From positions 1 through 25,922 of IMG/VR virus record IMGVR_UViG_3300021335_000076: DNA of 25,922 bases. The stretch is one strand, 5' to 3'. The position numbers and the translations under genes are program-made. How positions within the stretch are numbered: position 1 is the first letter of the stretch; the number at the start of each line of letters is the position of its first letter. Origin of the DNA: a virus. Positions 16,448 through 23,374 of the stretch are shown one piece after another. The notes beneath the pieces were generated by a model, which worked only from the letters and a program-made list of their open reading frames with translations, was not told the DNA's origin and did not search any database.

Positions 16448-16674
16448 AACCAACACACAAGACACGCCTTCTTCAGTACCTCGAAGACTACGGAAGCATC
16501 ACAAGCCTTCAGGCTATCCAAGACCTTGGAAACACGCGCCTAGCTGCGACCGTTTGCGACCTACGCAAAGAGGGCCACGACATTGTTTCCTCAGACGTCA
16601 AAGTCCCGACACGGTGGGGGACGCAAACCACTGTCGCCAAATACACGTACTCACGATGCCTCGATTTGAAGTAA
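16444..16674 (+). CDS. Winged-helix DNA-binding protein (HTH_39-like)
   Basis: 76 residues. KTRLLQYLEDYGSITSLQAI followed by QDLGNTRLAATVCDLRKEGH is the pattern of a phage helix-turn-helix/winged-helix domain (PF14090-like): helix, GSITSLQA turn, recognition helix, wing. It probably binds DNA as a small early regulator. Starts in an ATGA overlap and overlaps the next gene by 19 bases. Confidence 0.65.
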   Translation: MKPTHKTRLLQYLEDYGSITSLQAIQDLGNTRLAATVCDLRKEGHDIVSSDVKVPTRWGTQTTVAKYTYSRCLDLK

Positions 16675-17228
16675 CCTACTTTCGAGGCTACGACCACGAC
16701 GACTGGGACAAGGCACAGTTCAACGCGGTCGATGCAGACGAAGCAAAACACAAAGCCCTTGACGTTATCCCACCCGGCCACCGGGTGAAAAGAATTAAAC
16801 CAATCCAAAACACAATGGAACAAACAACCAAAATTCAAAACATCACCCCACAGGGGACGTTCGACTACAACGGAAAGACCTTTCACAAATTCGACGTCAT
16901 TCTCGAAAATGGCATGGTCGGAGAGGTCAACGCAATGACCCCAGACAAGTGGAAGGAAGGTGACGAGTGCGTAGTGAAAGAGCAAAACACCACCAAGTGG
17001 GGACCGCGCTTGAAGCTCGACAAACCCGGCTTCAGTGGTGGAGGTAGCCCAAGTCAAAAAGGAGGCAGCAACAACGACGTCAAAGGCATTGTGGCAAGCT
17101 GGGCCGTGGCTTGTGCGATGCAAGCGGCAGGAGACCCCTTCCAGAAGGACTACGACTCAATCGTGTTGCAACTCGCACGGGTGGCCCTGAGTGCTCGCAA
17201 GGTCATCAAAGACGAAGTGGAGGTCTAA
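16656..17228 (+). CDS. OB-fold-like ssDNA-binding candidate with N-terminal extra domain
   Basis: 190 residues from ATG 16656. Residues 1-50 (PRFEVTYFRGYDHDDWDKAQ, DADEAKHKAL, HRVKRIKPI) look like a small stand-alone phage protein. Residues 54-125 (IQNITPQGTFDYNGKTFHKF, VGEVNAMTPDKWKEGDEC) look like an OB-fold-type domain, then a Gly/Ser linker and a C-terminal helix pair. A second in-frame ATG at 16815, after an A-rich leader (AATCCAAAACACA), would give the OB-like protein alone. So the locus may make two products, or be a fusion of two formerly separate genes. ssDNA binding in replication is inferred from fold style and neighbourhood. Confidence 0.6.
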   Translation: MPRFEVTYFRGYDHDDWDKAQFNAVDADEAKHKALDVIPPGHRVKRIKPIQNTMEQTTKIQNITPQGTFDYNGKTFHKFDVILENGMVGEVNAMTPDKWKEGDECVVKEQNTTKWGPRLKLDKPGFSGGGSPSQKGGSNNDVKGIVASWAVACAMQAAGDPFQKDYDSIVLQLARVALSARKVIKDEVEV

Positions 17229-17428
17229 TGTGGGAGACAGAAACACCAACGGAAGAGGGTTGGTATCTCTGCGCTTGGAAGATGGGTGACGGCTACGTCT
17301 ACGCGGTCGGCAAATGGACGGGGGGTGAATGGTTCACCTCCATGTCCGCCGAGCCTGAAACTTACCAAGCCATCACAGGGCCAGACCAACAAGACAAGAT
17401 GCTCGACGAACTATACGAGAACCAATGA
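17228..17428 (+). CDS. Small Trp-rich protein, DUF551-like
   Basis: 66 residues from the ATG of TAATG. WETETPTEEGWYLCAWKMGD and GKWTGGEWF give a W-x-x-P-x-x-x-G-W-Y/L-type pattern similar to DUF551 phage proteins. Function unknown. It overlaps the next gene start by 4 bases. Confidence 0.55.
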   Translation: MWETETPTEEGWYLCAWKMGDGYVYAVGKWTGGEWFTSMSAEPETYQAITGPDQQDKMLDELYENQ

Positions 17429-17715
17429 GAAGAAATTACAAACCTTGGCTTGAGCACGAAGACAAGATGCTCAAGCAACTAAAAGATAAAGGCGTCACCT
17501 ATGAAGAGGCCGCGGAGATTTTACAACGTAGCGTCGAATCAGTCAGGCAGAGAAAATACCGAAAGGGCTACCTCAGGTCAAACAAGCCAACGACAAAAAA
17601 GACGATTCAGTTTGACCAGAAGGCACCAACAAAAGAGTCCAAGCATATTAAACAGACAAACCCCAATATCGAGGTGACCTTGTTTTGGGGGTTGGTGAAA
17701 TACAAGAAGGCATGA
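17425..17715 (+). CDS. Myb/SANT-like HTH protein
   Basis: 96 residues. Residues 5-48 (PWLEHEDKMLKQLKDKGVTY, EEAAEILQRSVESVRQRKYR) form a three-helix Myb/SANT-like DNA-binding domain: W-x-x-x-E-x-x-x-L..G..Y.E.A..L.RS..SV..R. The rest is a basic, Lys/Thr-rich tail and a short hydrophobic end. Likely a DNA-binding early regulator. Stop overlaps the next ATG (ATGA). Confidence 0.65.
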   Translation: MRRNYKPWLEHEDKMLKQLKDKGVTYEEAAEILQRSVESVRQRKYRKGYLRSNKPTTKKTIQFDQKAPTKESKHIKQTNPNIEVTLFWGLVKYKKA

Positions 17716-17939
17716 AAGACTACATTCGAAAACACTTCGGCTCCCAAAAGCAATGCGCCGAAGAGCTGGGAGTGAGTGAGAAGACCGTGGGCAACTGGAT
17801 GAAGCACAACCCAAGCGGCATCCTAAAGCACGCCCGGCAAATCGTGGAGACCAAGAACACGACCTACCTACAACTTCACGGCGAGGTCGAGTACCGGGAG
17901 CACGAGTTGAAAGAGCTTGAGCCAACACGGGAAACATGA
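17712..17939 (+). CDS. Cro-like HTH regulator
   Basis: 75 residues from the ATG of ATGA; an in-frame ATG at 17685 is less likely. FGSQKQCAEELGVSEKTVGN followed by WMKHNP is a clean helix-turn-helix of the repressor/Cro kind (residues 9-32). The remainder is helical. It could control the early operon. No integrase or second divergent repressor gene is present, so it does not by itself indicate lysogeny. Confidence 0.65.
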   Translation: MKDYIRKHFGSQKQCAEELGVSEKTVGNWMKHNPSGILKHARQIVETKNTTYLQLHGEVEYREHELKELEPTRET

Positions 17940-18721
17940 GGACGGTAACAAGCGTGAGCGGGGGACAGTCCTCCGCTTACATTGCCGCCAACTACCCCAG
18001 CGACTTTCTTGTGTTTGCCTTGGTCTGCATCGAAGACCGACGCTGCACACCCAAAGACGCAAAGTTGGTGCAAATGGTGAGCGACAGAATTGGGCGTGAG
18101 TTCATTGCCACGGCAGAAGACGACACCATCTTGCACACGATTCTCGACTTAGAGCAACATTTGAGCCAAGAAGTGCATTGGGTCGTAGGCAAGCCGTTCG
18201 ACCGCCTAAGAAAAAACAGCCTGCCAAACATTACGTGGAGACACTGCACCGAGCTTATGAAAATTAAGCCGATGTTCAATTGGTGGAAAGCAACCATCGG
18301 AGACCCGGTCAAAATGCAAATCGGGTTTCGAGCTGGCGAAGAGGCACGGGCAAAACGTATGCTTGACAAATGCGACGACAACGGATTGAGGGCATACAAC
18401 AAGAAACCGTGGCAACTGCCGGTTTTCCCCATGATTGACGACAACGTGCGACGCGACGCGGTTGTCAATTACTGGAAAGACAAGCCCGTCCGTTTTGCAA
18501 CTCAGAACAATTGCGTCGGGTGCTTTCACCGCAATCCCTTGACGCTGCGCAAGATGTTTGACTTGCACCCAAACAAGATGCAGTGGTTTATGGACATGGA
18601 AGATATAAAGGGTGCGCAGTGGAAAAGTGAGATGTCGTACAAGGACATCTCCAAACACCGCCCTCAAGTCGAAATCGAATTTGAGGAGTGGGGGTGCGAC
18701 GCTGGATATTGTGGACTATAA
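17936..18721 (+). CDS. PP-loop ATPase of the PAPS-reductase/DndC-like group
   Basis: 261 residues. The N-terminal PP-loop (VSGGQSSA, residues 7-14) marks an enzyme that adenylates its substrate. RHCTELMKIKP (102-112) and MQIGFRAGEEA resemble PAPS-reductase-like phage proteins. Four cysteines form two pairs, C193/C196 (NNCVGCFHRNP) and C254/C259 (CDAGYC), a likely Fe-S or zinc site. Possible jobs are sulfur transfer to a nucleic acid or nucleobase modification; the real substrate is unknown. No partner genes of a phosphorothioate (dnd) or deazaguanine pathway are in the window. Coupled to its neighbour by ATGA. Confidence 0.7.
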   Translation: MRTVTSVSGGQSSAYIAANYPSDFLVFALVCIEDRRCTPKDAKLVQMVSDRIGREFIATAEDDTILHTILDLEQHLSQEVHWVVGKPFDRLRKNSLPNITWRHCTELMKIKPMFNWWKATIGDPVKMQIGFRAGEEARAKRMLDKCDDNGLRAYNKKPWQLPVFPMIDDNVRRDAVVNYWKDKPVRFATQNNCVGCFHRNPLTLRKMFDLHPNKMQWFMDMEDIKGAQWKSEMSYKDISKHRPQVEIEFEEWGCDAGYCGL

Positions 18722-18731
18722 CTTGCAAACG

Positions 18732-18896
18732 ATGAAAGAAACATACTATCACGTCCGAATCGTGCAGTACACTAAGCACACCACTTGGGACGGAAAGAAA
18801 CCGAACGACGAGTGGCTGCCAACCAGCCAAGCGGAATACCATTGTGCCGACTCGAAGGAGGTTTTGTCCAATGTCGAGAAGCATTTGAAAGCGTAA
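18732..18896 (+). CDS. Small early protein, unknown
   Basis: 54 residues from ATG 18732, ten bases after the PP-loop gene and three bases before the initiator gene. It has a strand-rich start (KETYYHVRIVQYTKHTTWDG) and a helical end (DSKEVLSNVEKHLKA). No family recognised. The leader is A-rich (ACTTGCAAACG). Confidence 0.5.
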   Translation: MKETYYHVRIVQYTKHTTWDGKKPNDEWLPTSQAEYHCADSKEVLSNVEKHLKA

Positions 18897-18899
18897 GTC

Positions 18900-19592
18900 A
18901 TGGAAAGAAACTTCAAGGGCGTGTGGATTGCCGCAGAGATATGGTTGGACAAAGACCTGACCTTGGTGGAGAAGGCGTTGCTTGCCGAGATAGATTCATT
19001 CACGGGCAATGGGCGCTCGTTCATGAAGTCCAACGACACCATCCAGTCCGAGTACGGAATTTCCCGGAACACCATCGGACGCAGTTTGCGCAAGCTGGCC
19101 GACCGTGGTTTTGTCGAGGTAACTTTCAATGGACGAGTGCGTTGCGTTACTACCCGTGCAGGCAGCATCCCCAAAATGGGGAGGCAGAGTACCCAAAATG
19201 GGGAGGCAGCATCCCCAAATGATACCTCTACTAATACAAGTAAAAGAACAAAGAACAACACAACTAAAGAGAGGGAGGTGGTCTTGCCTTTCGATTCAAA
19301 GGAATTTGCAGACGCTTGGGACGTATGGATAACGGAGCGCCGCGAACGCGGAACCAAGAAGTACACCCAGCGAGGAGAGCAAGCCGCCCTCCACAAACTC
19401 CAAAACGACTCACAAGGGGACGAGGCCACGGCCATACAAATGATTCACCAAAGCATCGCCAACGGATGGCAAGGTATCTTCCCCCTCAAAAACCAAAAGA
19501 ATGAAACCAAAAGACTTGGCCCTTCGGACGGCTCGCTCATTGCAGAGCATCTCCGACGCCTCGCGAATGAGTCCGGAGAGGGCATGGCGTGA
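18900..19592 (+). CDS. Replication initiator-like HTH protein containing iterons
   Basis: 230 residues. Residues 5-80 are a winged-helix domain (GVWIAAEIWLDKDLTLVEKA, QSEYGISRNTIGRSLRKLAD, RGFVEVTF), as in phage O-type and plasmid-type initiators. Residues 88-107 are encoded by three 22-bp DNA repeats. A polar linker follows, then a C-terminal helical domain (FADAWDVWITERRERGTKKY, ATAIQMIHQSIANGWQGIFP) like those that contact helicase or loader proteins. It should bind the iterons in its own gene and open the origin. No polymerase or helicase gene is present, so it must recruit host enzymes. Confidence 0.7.
   Translation: MERNFKGVWIAAEIWLDKDLTLVEKALLAEIDSFTGNGRSFMKSNDTIQSEYGISRNTIGRSLRKLADRGFVEVTFNGRVRCVTTRAGSIPKMGRQSTQNGEAASPNDTSTNTSKRTKNNTTKEREVVLPFDSKEFADAWDVWITERRERGTKKYTQRGEQAALHKLQNDSQGDEATAIQMIHQSIANGWQGIFPLKNQKNETKRLGPSDGSLIAEHLRRLANESGEGMA
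19161..19220 (+). repeat. Three tandem 22-bp iterons, probable replication origin
   Basis: Units at 19161-19182, 19183-19204 and 19205-19220 (third one partial) begin with GGCAG and share CCCAAAATGGGGA. The first two differ at three bases. Each full unit holds an inverted repeat, CCCCA-AAA-TGGGG (CCCA in the second). The 22-base period is not a multiple of three, so each repeat is read in a different frame; the conservation is therefore at the DNA level. A run of A/T-rich sequence follows (19217-19268). This is the lambda-style layout: iterons and an A/T-rich stretch inside the initiator gene. Confidence 0.75.
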
Positions 19593-20148
19593 AGGCACCA
19601 ATGTACTCGTGGCGTACCGAGAGGCACCCGCAAAGACCGAGGCAACCCTAATCATTTTGTTGAAAGAGACGTTGGGCTACCTCGACTACAACAAAGGCAT
19701 CACCGCCGACCGTGACATCTTGGACGCCGTCCACCATCTCCGCGACACCTTCCCAGCTATGAAGCTCGAAGAATGGGCCATTATCATGCACCGCCTCAAG
19801 ACGGGCGAATACCGCCCCGGATATGAGCGTTTGAAACTTCCCGAATTAGTCGATATATTCAGGCAGTACGAAGGCGAACGAGCCGCCGTCAGGGAGGGCA
19901 ACTGGAACGAGCTGAAGAAGCACGCACCCGACCGCCTGAGCGACGACCAATTGGACGCCCTGTATAAGAACTACAAGAAACGTCGTGAAGCGGAAACCAA
20001 AGAACTCCAAAAGGGGGCAGACATCAAACGAGTCCCGGTCAAGAACGGGCGGTGGGAACACATCCCGTACCCGAACGACAAACCGGAGCGCGATGGTGAA
20101 GAAGGTGGACACGGTGTTCAGCCAGTACGTCCGCCTTCGGGCGAGTGA
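19501..20148 (+). CDS. Replication-associated protein, helicase-loader-like candidate
   Basis: 215 residues from ATG 19501, which has an A-rich leader (CAAAAACCAAAAGA) but overlaps the initiator by 92 bases. ATG 19567 would cut the overlap to 26. Middle part: LGYLDYNKGITADRDILDAV, TFPAMKLEEWAIIMHRLKTG and YERLKLPELVDIFRQYEGER, a pattern I associate with phage proteins placed after initiators (MKxEEWxxxxxRxKxGxY). The end is charged and then Gly/Pro-rich. A helicase-loading role is inferred from order only. Confidence 0.55.
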   Translation: MKPKDLALRTARSLQSISDASRMSPERAWREGTNVLVAYREAPAKTEATLIILLKETLGYLDYNKGITADRDILDAVHHLRDTFPAMKLEEWAIIMHRLKTGEYRPGYERLKLPELVDIFRQYEGERAAVREGNWNELKKHAPDRLSDDQLDALYKNYKKRREAETKELQKGADIKRVPVKNGRWEHIPYPNDKPERDGEEGGHGVQPVRPPSGE

Positions 20149-20479
20149 CCACCGAGGCATGGGCGAGTGCTATACGTGCGGAGCGGTGAGACATTGGACC
20201 GAGGTTGACGCTGGGCACTTCATGAGCCGGGCGTGCATGAGTACTCGATGGCACGCGGAAGGCAATGTCCAATTCCAGTGCAAACGTTGTAACGGCTTCA
20301 GGTCTGGAGAGCAGTACCGGTTTTCTATACACCTTGACCAGCAGTACGGGGAGGGCACTGCGGAGAGCATTATGATTGAGTCCAAGAAGACGCGCAAGTT
20401 TTCCCGCGACGAACTCGAAGCCTTATACCACCACTACAAGAGAAAAGTCGATGAGCTCAAGAGCACGAAGGGACTTTGA
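20093..20479 (+). CDS. NinG-like recombination nuclease
   Basis: 128 residues from ATG 20093, overlapping the previous gene by 56 bases. DTVFSQYVRLRASDHRGMGE, two zinc-type pairs C26/C29 (CYTCG) and C63/C66 (CKRCN), DAGHFMSR (H42) and the long helical end (LEALYHHYKRKVDELK) are the NinG (Rap-like) pattern of lambda relatives. Such nucleases cut branched DNA during phage recombination and replication. Shorter than lambda NinG, but all core motifs are present. Confidence 0.75.
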   Translation: MVKKVDTVFSQYVRLRASDHRGMGECYTCGAVRHWTEVDAGHFMSRACMSTRWHAEGNVQFQCKRCNGFRSGEQYRFSIHLDQQYGEGTAESIMIESKKTRKFSRDELEALYHHYKRKVDELKSTKGL

Positions 20480-20927
20480 CAATTGGTTTTCGGAGCAGTA
20501 CGACGAGTTGGTGTACCTCGCCTCTCGTCTGCACCGTGACGCAAACGACCTTGTGCACCACACCTACCTCGAATGCGAACGACGCATTCACAAAGAGGAG
20601 GTGATAAACAACCTTCCCGGCTACTTCCACCGCGCCATGTTTCACGCCAGCGTGTCAAGCTTTCGCAAGTTGTATCACATCGAGGACGCAACACCTACGA
20701 CCCTCGTAAGCGATTACGACCTGACCGAGATGATACGCAAGGAAGAAGCCCTCATCATGACCAATCACCTGTCATGGTTTGACAGAAACGTTTTGGGGTT
20801 ATATCTTGACGGGTGGAGCATGGCCGAAGTTTCAAGACAAAGCGGCATCCATGTAGACGTCTTATATCAGTCCATCTCACAAAGCAAAAAAAGACTCCGC
20901 CGTGTTATTCGTCAACGCCAAAACTAG
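20451..20927 (+). CDS. Sigma-70-like (ECF-style) protein, late-gene switch candidate
   Basis: 158 residues from ATG 20451; an in-frame ATG at 20376 lies deep in the NinG-like gene. An N-terminal region-2-like helix set (WFSEQYDELVYLASRLHRDA, NDLVHHTYLECERRIHKEEV, LPGYFHRAMFHASVSSFRKL) and a C-terminal region-4-like HTH (SWFDRNVLGLYLDGWSMAEV, SRQSGIHVDVLYQSISQSKK) fit small sigma-like proteins of Bacteroidota phages. It could redirect host RNA polymerase to late promoters, which would explain why the late genes lack the host-type promoter seen at 15950. Confidence 0.6.
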   Translation: MSSRARRDFDNWFSEQYDELVYLASRLHRDANDLVHHTYLECERRIHKEEVINNLPGYFHRAMFHASVSSFRKLYHIEDATPTTLVSDYDLTEMIRKEEALIMTNHLSWFDRNVLGLYLDGWSMAEVSRQSGIHVDVLYQSISQSKKRLRRVIRQRQN

Positions 20928-21291
20928 AGCCGAACGCCTCGCCATCTGCCAAGGATGCGAGCACTACGTGACCACGACCAAGAGTTGTGGACCTCTCGTA
21001 ACCGAAGCCTTCACCGACTCGCCTTTGTGCGGGTGCTATATGCCAGCGAAAACCAAACTCAAGGTGGCATCGTGTCCGCTCGATAAGTGGGAAGCCTTAG
21101 TCAGCTCCGAAGACATCGAGACCATCCGAGAATTTCTAGAACGTGACAACGCAGACCGGACAAAACAGGAACTCAACGTCTTGTCGACCAAATTTCTCGG
21201 AGGACAACGCGCCAGCGGATGCTCCGCCTGTAACAGAAAGCTACTCAAACAACTCAAAGACCTCGTACACGATGCCGATACCCAGCCCTGA
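20902..21291 (+). CDS. Cysteine-rich zinc-binding protein
   Basis: 129 residues with GTG start, overlapping the sigma-like gene by 26 bases. Cysteines C16/C19 (CQGCEHY), C29, C43/C45 (CGCYM) and C58 (CPLDKW) form the CxxC..C..CxCfM.K...CPxxKW pattern common in Bacteroidota phages. A second pair, GCSACNRK, lies near the C-terminus. Probably binds zinc; nucleic-acid or protein contact is possible. Function unknown. Confidence 0.65.
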   Translation: MLFVNAKTRAERLAICQGCEHYVTTTKSCGPLVTEAFTDSPLCGCYMPAKTKLKVASCPLDKWEALVSSEDIETIREFLERDNADRTKQELNVLSTKFLGGQRASGCSACNRKLLKQLKDLVHDADTQP

Positions 21292-21418
21292 ACAAGACGA
21301 AAAGATGACCGAGTTTCTCAACCGCTGCATGAGCGACGAGACAATGGTGAATGAATACAAGAACGAACGACAAAGAATGGCGATATGCGCGAAAGAGTGG
21401 AGCAAAAAGAAAGCATGA
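21272..21418 (+). CDS. Small protein with RCMSDxxM..E..QR.AIC motif
   Basis: 48 residues from ATG 21272. The sequence PIPSPEQDEKMTEFLNRCMS, then QRMAICAKEWSKK, is a motif I know as a short segment attached to prohead proteases or portal proteins of many phages. Here it stands alone in the early-to-middle region, far from head genes. It overlaps the Cys-rich gene by 20 bases and is linked to the next gene by ATGA. Confidence 0.6.
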   Translation: MPIPSPEQDEKMTEFLNRCMSDETMVNEYKNERQRMAICAKEWSKKKA

Positions 21419-21747
21419 ATCCGTGGCTCGTTGTAGGCTACCTGCAAGACGCACCGCGTGGACTATCTGACAGGAACACAGACGTGCAAAAAGTCATCCG
21501 TTTTTGCAAGGTGGTAAGAGTGCCTTGGAAAAAAGTAGTTGGGCCTGTCAGACGTCGTGACTACGTCGAGGCCCGCCAATTAATAAGCAAGTACCTCAAG
21601 GACCAAGGATGGACGTACCGAGAAATTGGACAACTCTTGGGCAAGCGCGACCACTCGACAAGCGTGTACGCAGTCAAGGCCGCAACAAACCTCCTGGACG
21701 TTGACGCACAAATTCGCCTGAAATGGCTCAAACTTTTGCAAGCATGA
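21415..21747 (+). CDS. DnaA domain IV-like DNA-binding protein
   Basis: 110 residues from the ATG of ATGA. Residues 48-95 (RDYVEARQLISKYLKDQGWT, YREIGQLLGKRDHSTSVYAV) match the C-terminal, DnaA-box-binding domain of DnaA: aR-x-i-x-x-y-L, then EIG..lGkRDHST. The AAA+ part of DnaA is absent, so it cannot unwind DNA itself. It may compete with or recruit host DnaA, or bind a phage site. The N-terminal 45 residues have no recognised fold. Confidence 0.7.
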   Translation: MNPWLVVGYLQDAPRGLSDRNTDVQKVIRFCKVVRVPWKKVVGPVRRRDYVEARQLISKYLKDQGWTYREIGQLLGKRDHSTSVYAVKAATNLLDVDAQIRLKWLKLLQA

Positions 21748-21980
21748 CCCTCCGAAAAGTTAAACGTATGCTCAACGAGAGCGACGACTTCTTGGTGTTC
21801 ACACGAAAGGACACCGGGGCCGACGTCGCCAACTTTGGAGTGTTCCACAAAGACCACGACTCGTGGGAGATTCTTTTGAACCTCGCCGTGTCAGATTATC
21901 ACATCAGAGAAACCCTACGCAATGTCCTTAACGCCGCCGACGCTTATAGAGACGAGCAAGCTCAGAACGAGTCCGAATAA
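21744..21980 (+). CDS. Small protein, unknown
   Basis: 78 residues from the ATG overlapping the previous stop (ATGA); an in-frame ATG at 21723 is less likely. The sequence alternates helix and strand (TLRKVKRMLNESDDFLVFTR, then FGVFHKDHDSWEILLNLAVS) and ends acidic. No family recognised. It overlaps the ParB-like gene by 59 bases, so one of the two starts is probably not exact. Confidence 0.5.
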   Translation: MTLRKVKRMLNESDDFLVFTRKDTGADVANFGVFHKDHDSWEILLNLAVSDYHIRETLRNVLNAADAYRDEQAQNESE

Positions 21981-22359
21981 CCCAAGGGCAATCAGGGAAA
22001 ACGCAATGGAGAAACTTATGCTTTCAATTGCCGAAGACCCTGAGTTCATGGAGCACCACGCCATCGTCGTAACACCGGACGGTGAAGTCATAGACGGAAA
22101 CCAAAGGCTACGAGCCTGTGTTGCGTTGGGGTGGACTCACATTCCGGCGTATGTCAGAGACTATGACGAAGAAAAAAAGCGACGGTGGATGTACAAGGCC
22201 AACATCCCGGCCGGAGAGTGGGACTGGGACATGGTCGCCAACAATTCAGACCCGGAAGAGTTGCAGAGCTGGGGTATGAACATTGCGTGGGACAAACCAA
22301 GCGAAGACGAACCAAAAGAACTAAAGCAATGCAAGCACTGCGAGAAGATGATTCCGTGA
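21922..22359 (+). CDS. ParB-like nuclease/DNA-binding domain protein
   Basis: 145 residues. TSKLRTSPNNPRAIRENAME (NPR at 20-22) and TPDGEVIDGNQRLRACVALG (DGNQR at 58-62) are the two hallmark parts of the ParB/sulfiredoxin N-terminal domain. The C-terminus carries a CKHCEK pair. In phages this domain often accompanies DNA methyltransferases and terminases, as here. Role may be DNA binding before packaging or modification. The chosen ATG gives a 59-base overlap; no closer start with the full domain exists. Confidence 0.7.
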   Translation: MSLTPPTLIETSKLRTSPNNPRAIRENAMEKLMLSIAEDPEFMEHHAIVVTPDGEVIDGNQRLRACVALGWTHIPAYVRDYDEEKKRRWMYKANIPAGEWDWDMVANNSDPEELQSWGMNIAWDKPSEDEPKELKQCKHCEKMIP

Positions 22360-22712
22360 CAGGGGGTGACACTCTGGAACCAAAAAAGGCAAACATGGTC
22401 GAGGCCCTCACAAAGGCATTGGGCATCGTGAAGCTTGCTTGTGAGTCGTGTGGCATCTCAAGGAACACACACTACCGATGGCTCAAGGAAGACCCAGCGT
22501 ATAAGGCAGCGTGTGACAACCTCCCCGAGGTCGTGTTGGACTTTGCCGAACACCACCTTCACAAACTCATCTCACAAGGCAACCCGGCGGCCACCATCTT
22601 CTATATGAAGACCAAAGGCAAGGGGCGGGGATATGTTGAGCGCCAAGAGATTGAGGTGGCCGAGAAGAAGCCCCTCTCGTGGTTTGTGTCTGACGACTCC
22701 TCGGTGTCATGA
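22356..22712 (+). CDS. terS: Terminase small subunit
   Basis: 118 residues, GTG start in a GTGA overlap. MVEALTKALGIVKLACESCG, ISRNTHYRWLKEDPAYKAAC and LDFAEHHLHKLISQGNPAAT, followed by ATIFYMKTKGKGRGYVERQE, are the clear pattern of a Bacteroidota phage small terminase: HTH then oligomerising helices. It recognises the packaging site and feeds DNA to the large subunit. The large subunit is not adjacent: a methyltransferase gene lies between. Confidence 0.8.
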   Translation: MTGGDTLEPKKANMVEALTKALGIVKLACESCGISRNTHYRWLKEDPAYKAACDNLPEVVLDFAEHHLHKLISQGNPAATIFYMKTKGKGRGYVERQEIEVAEKKPLSWFVSDDSSVS

Positions 22713-23374
22713 TTGACCTCCGGCACGTCGACTGCATGGAGTACCTCGCCACCTGCGAGGACAACGCCTTTGAGCTTGCCATTGTTGACCCGCCATACGG
22801 ACTGGGAGAAACAAATAAAAAAACCAAACAAAGGGCAAGAGCAAAAACCAGCAAGTGGAAAAATCGCCGTCCGCCAAAGTATGGAGGCAACGAAGAATGG
22901 GACAACGCAACACCTGAACCGCACTATTTTTCAGAGATTAAACGCGTAAGCAAAAACCAAATCATATGGGGCGCAAATCACTTTGGCATGATGCCTCCGT
23001 CAAGTGGCTGGGTTGTTTGGTATAAAAAGAGGTTTGACGAAATAAACGATTTTAGCGACGCGGAATTGGCTTACACAAGTTTCAAAAAAGGGTGTAGGTT
23101 GTTTCACATGGCGTGGATAGGGTTCGGAGCTGTTAATGCAAAGGAAAAGCGCATCCACCCAACCCAAAAGCCCGTCAAGTTGTACGAGTGGCTCCTCATG
23201 AACTACGCAAAGGAGGGCGACCGCATCCTTGACACGCACCTTGGCAGCGGCTCCATTGCCATCGCTTGCCACAACCTCGGATTTGACCTTGTGGGGTGTG
23301 AGCTGGACAAGGAGTACTTTAACGCGGCAAGCACTCGCCTTGAGAAACACAAGCAACAACTACGAATGTTTTGA
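22709..23374 (+). CDS. Orphan DNA methyltransferase (beta-group N6-A or N4-C)
   Basis: 221 residues. The catalytic DPPY (27-30, in AIVDPPYGLG) comes before the SAM-binding motif DTHLGSGS (175-182), with HPTQKP (150-155) between, the order of beta-group amino-methyltransferases. It would transfer a methyl group to adenine N6 or cytosine N4. No restriction gene is present, so it likely protects phage DNA or marks it for packaging. It is coupled by ATGA to terS and by TTGA to terL, so it is co-translated with both. Confidence 0.85.
   Translation: MIDLRHVDCMEYLATCEDNAFELAIVDPPYGLGETNKKTKQRARAKTSKWKNRRPPKYGGNEEWDNATPEPHYFSEIKRVSKNQIIWGANHFGMMPPSSGWVVWYKKRFDEINDFSDAELAYTSFKKGCRLFHMAWIGFGAVNAKEKRIHPTQKPVKLYEWLLMNYAKEGDRILDTHLGSGSIAIACHNLGFDLVGCELDKEYFNAASTRLEKHKQQLRMF

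Noticed and set aside
16404-16655. Upstream extension of the OB-like gene to 16404
   Set aside because: The extra 84 residues are antiparallel to the sense of the HTH gene at 16444-16674, Pro/Arg/His-rich and unnatural; ATG 16656 fits.
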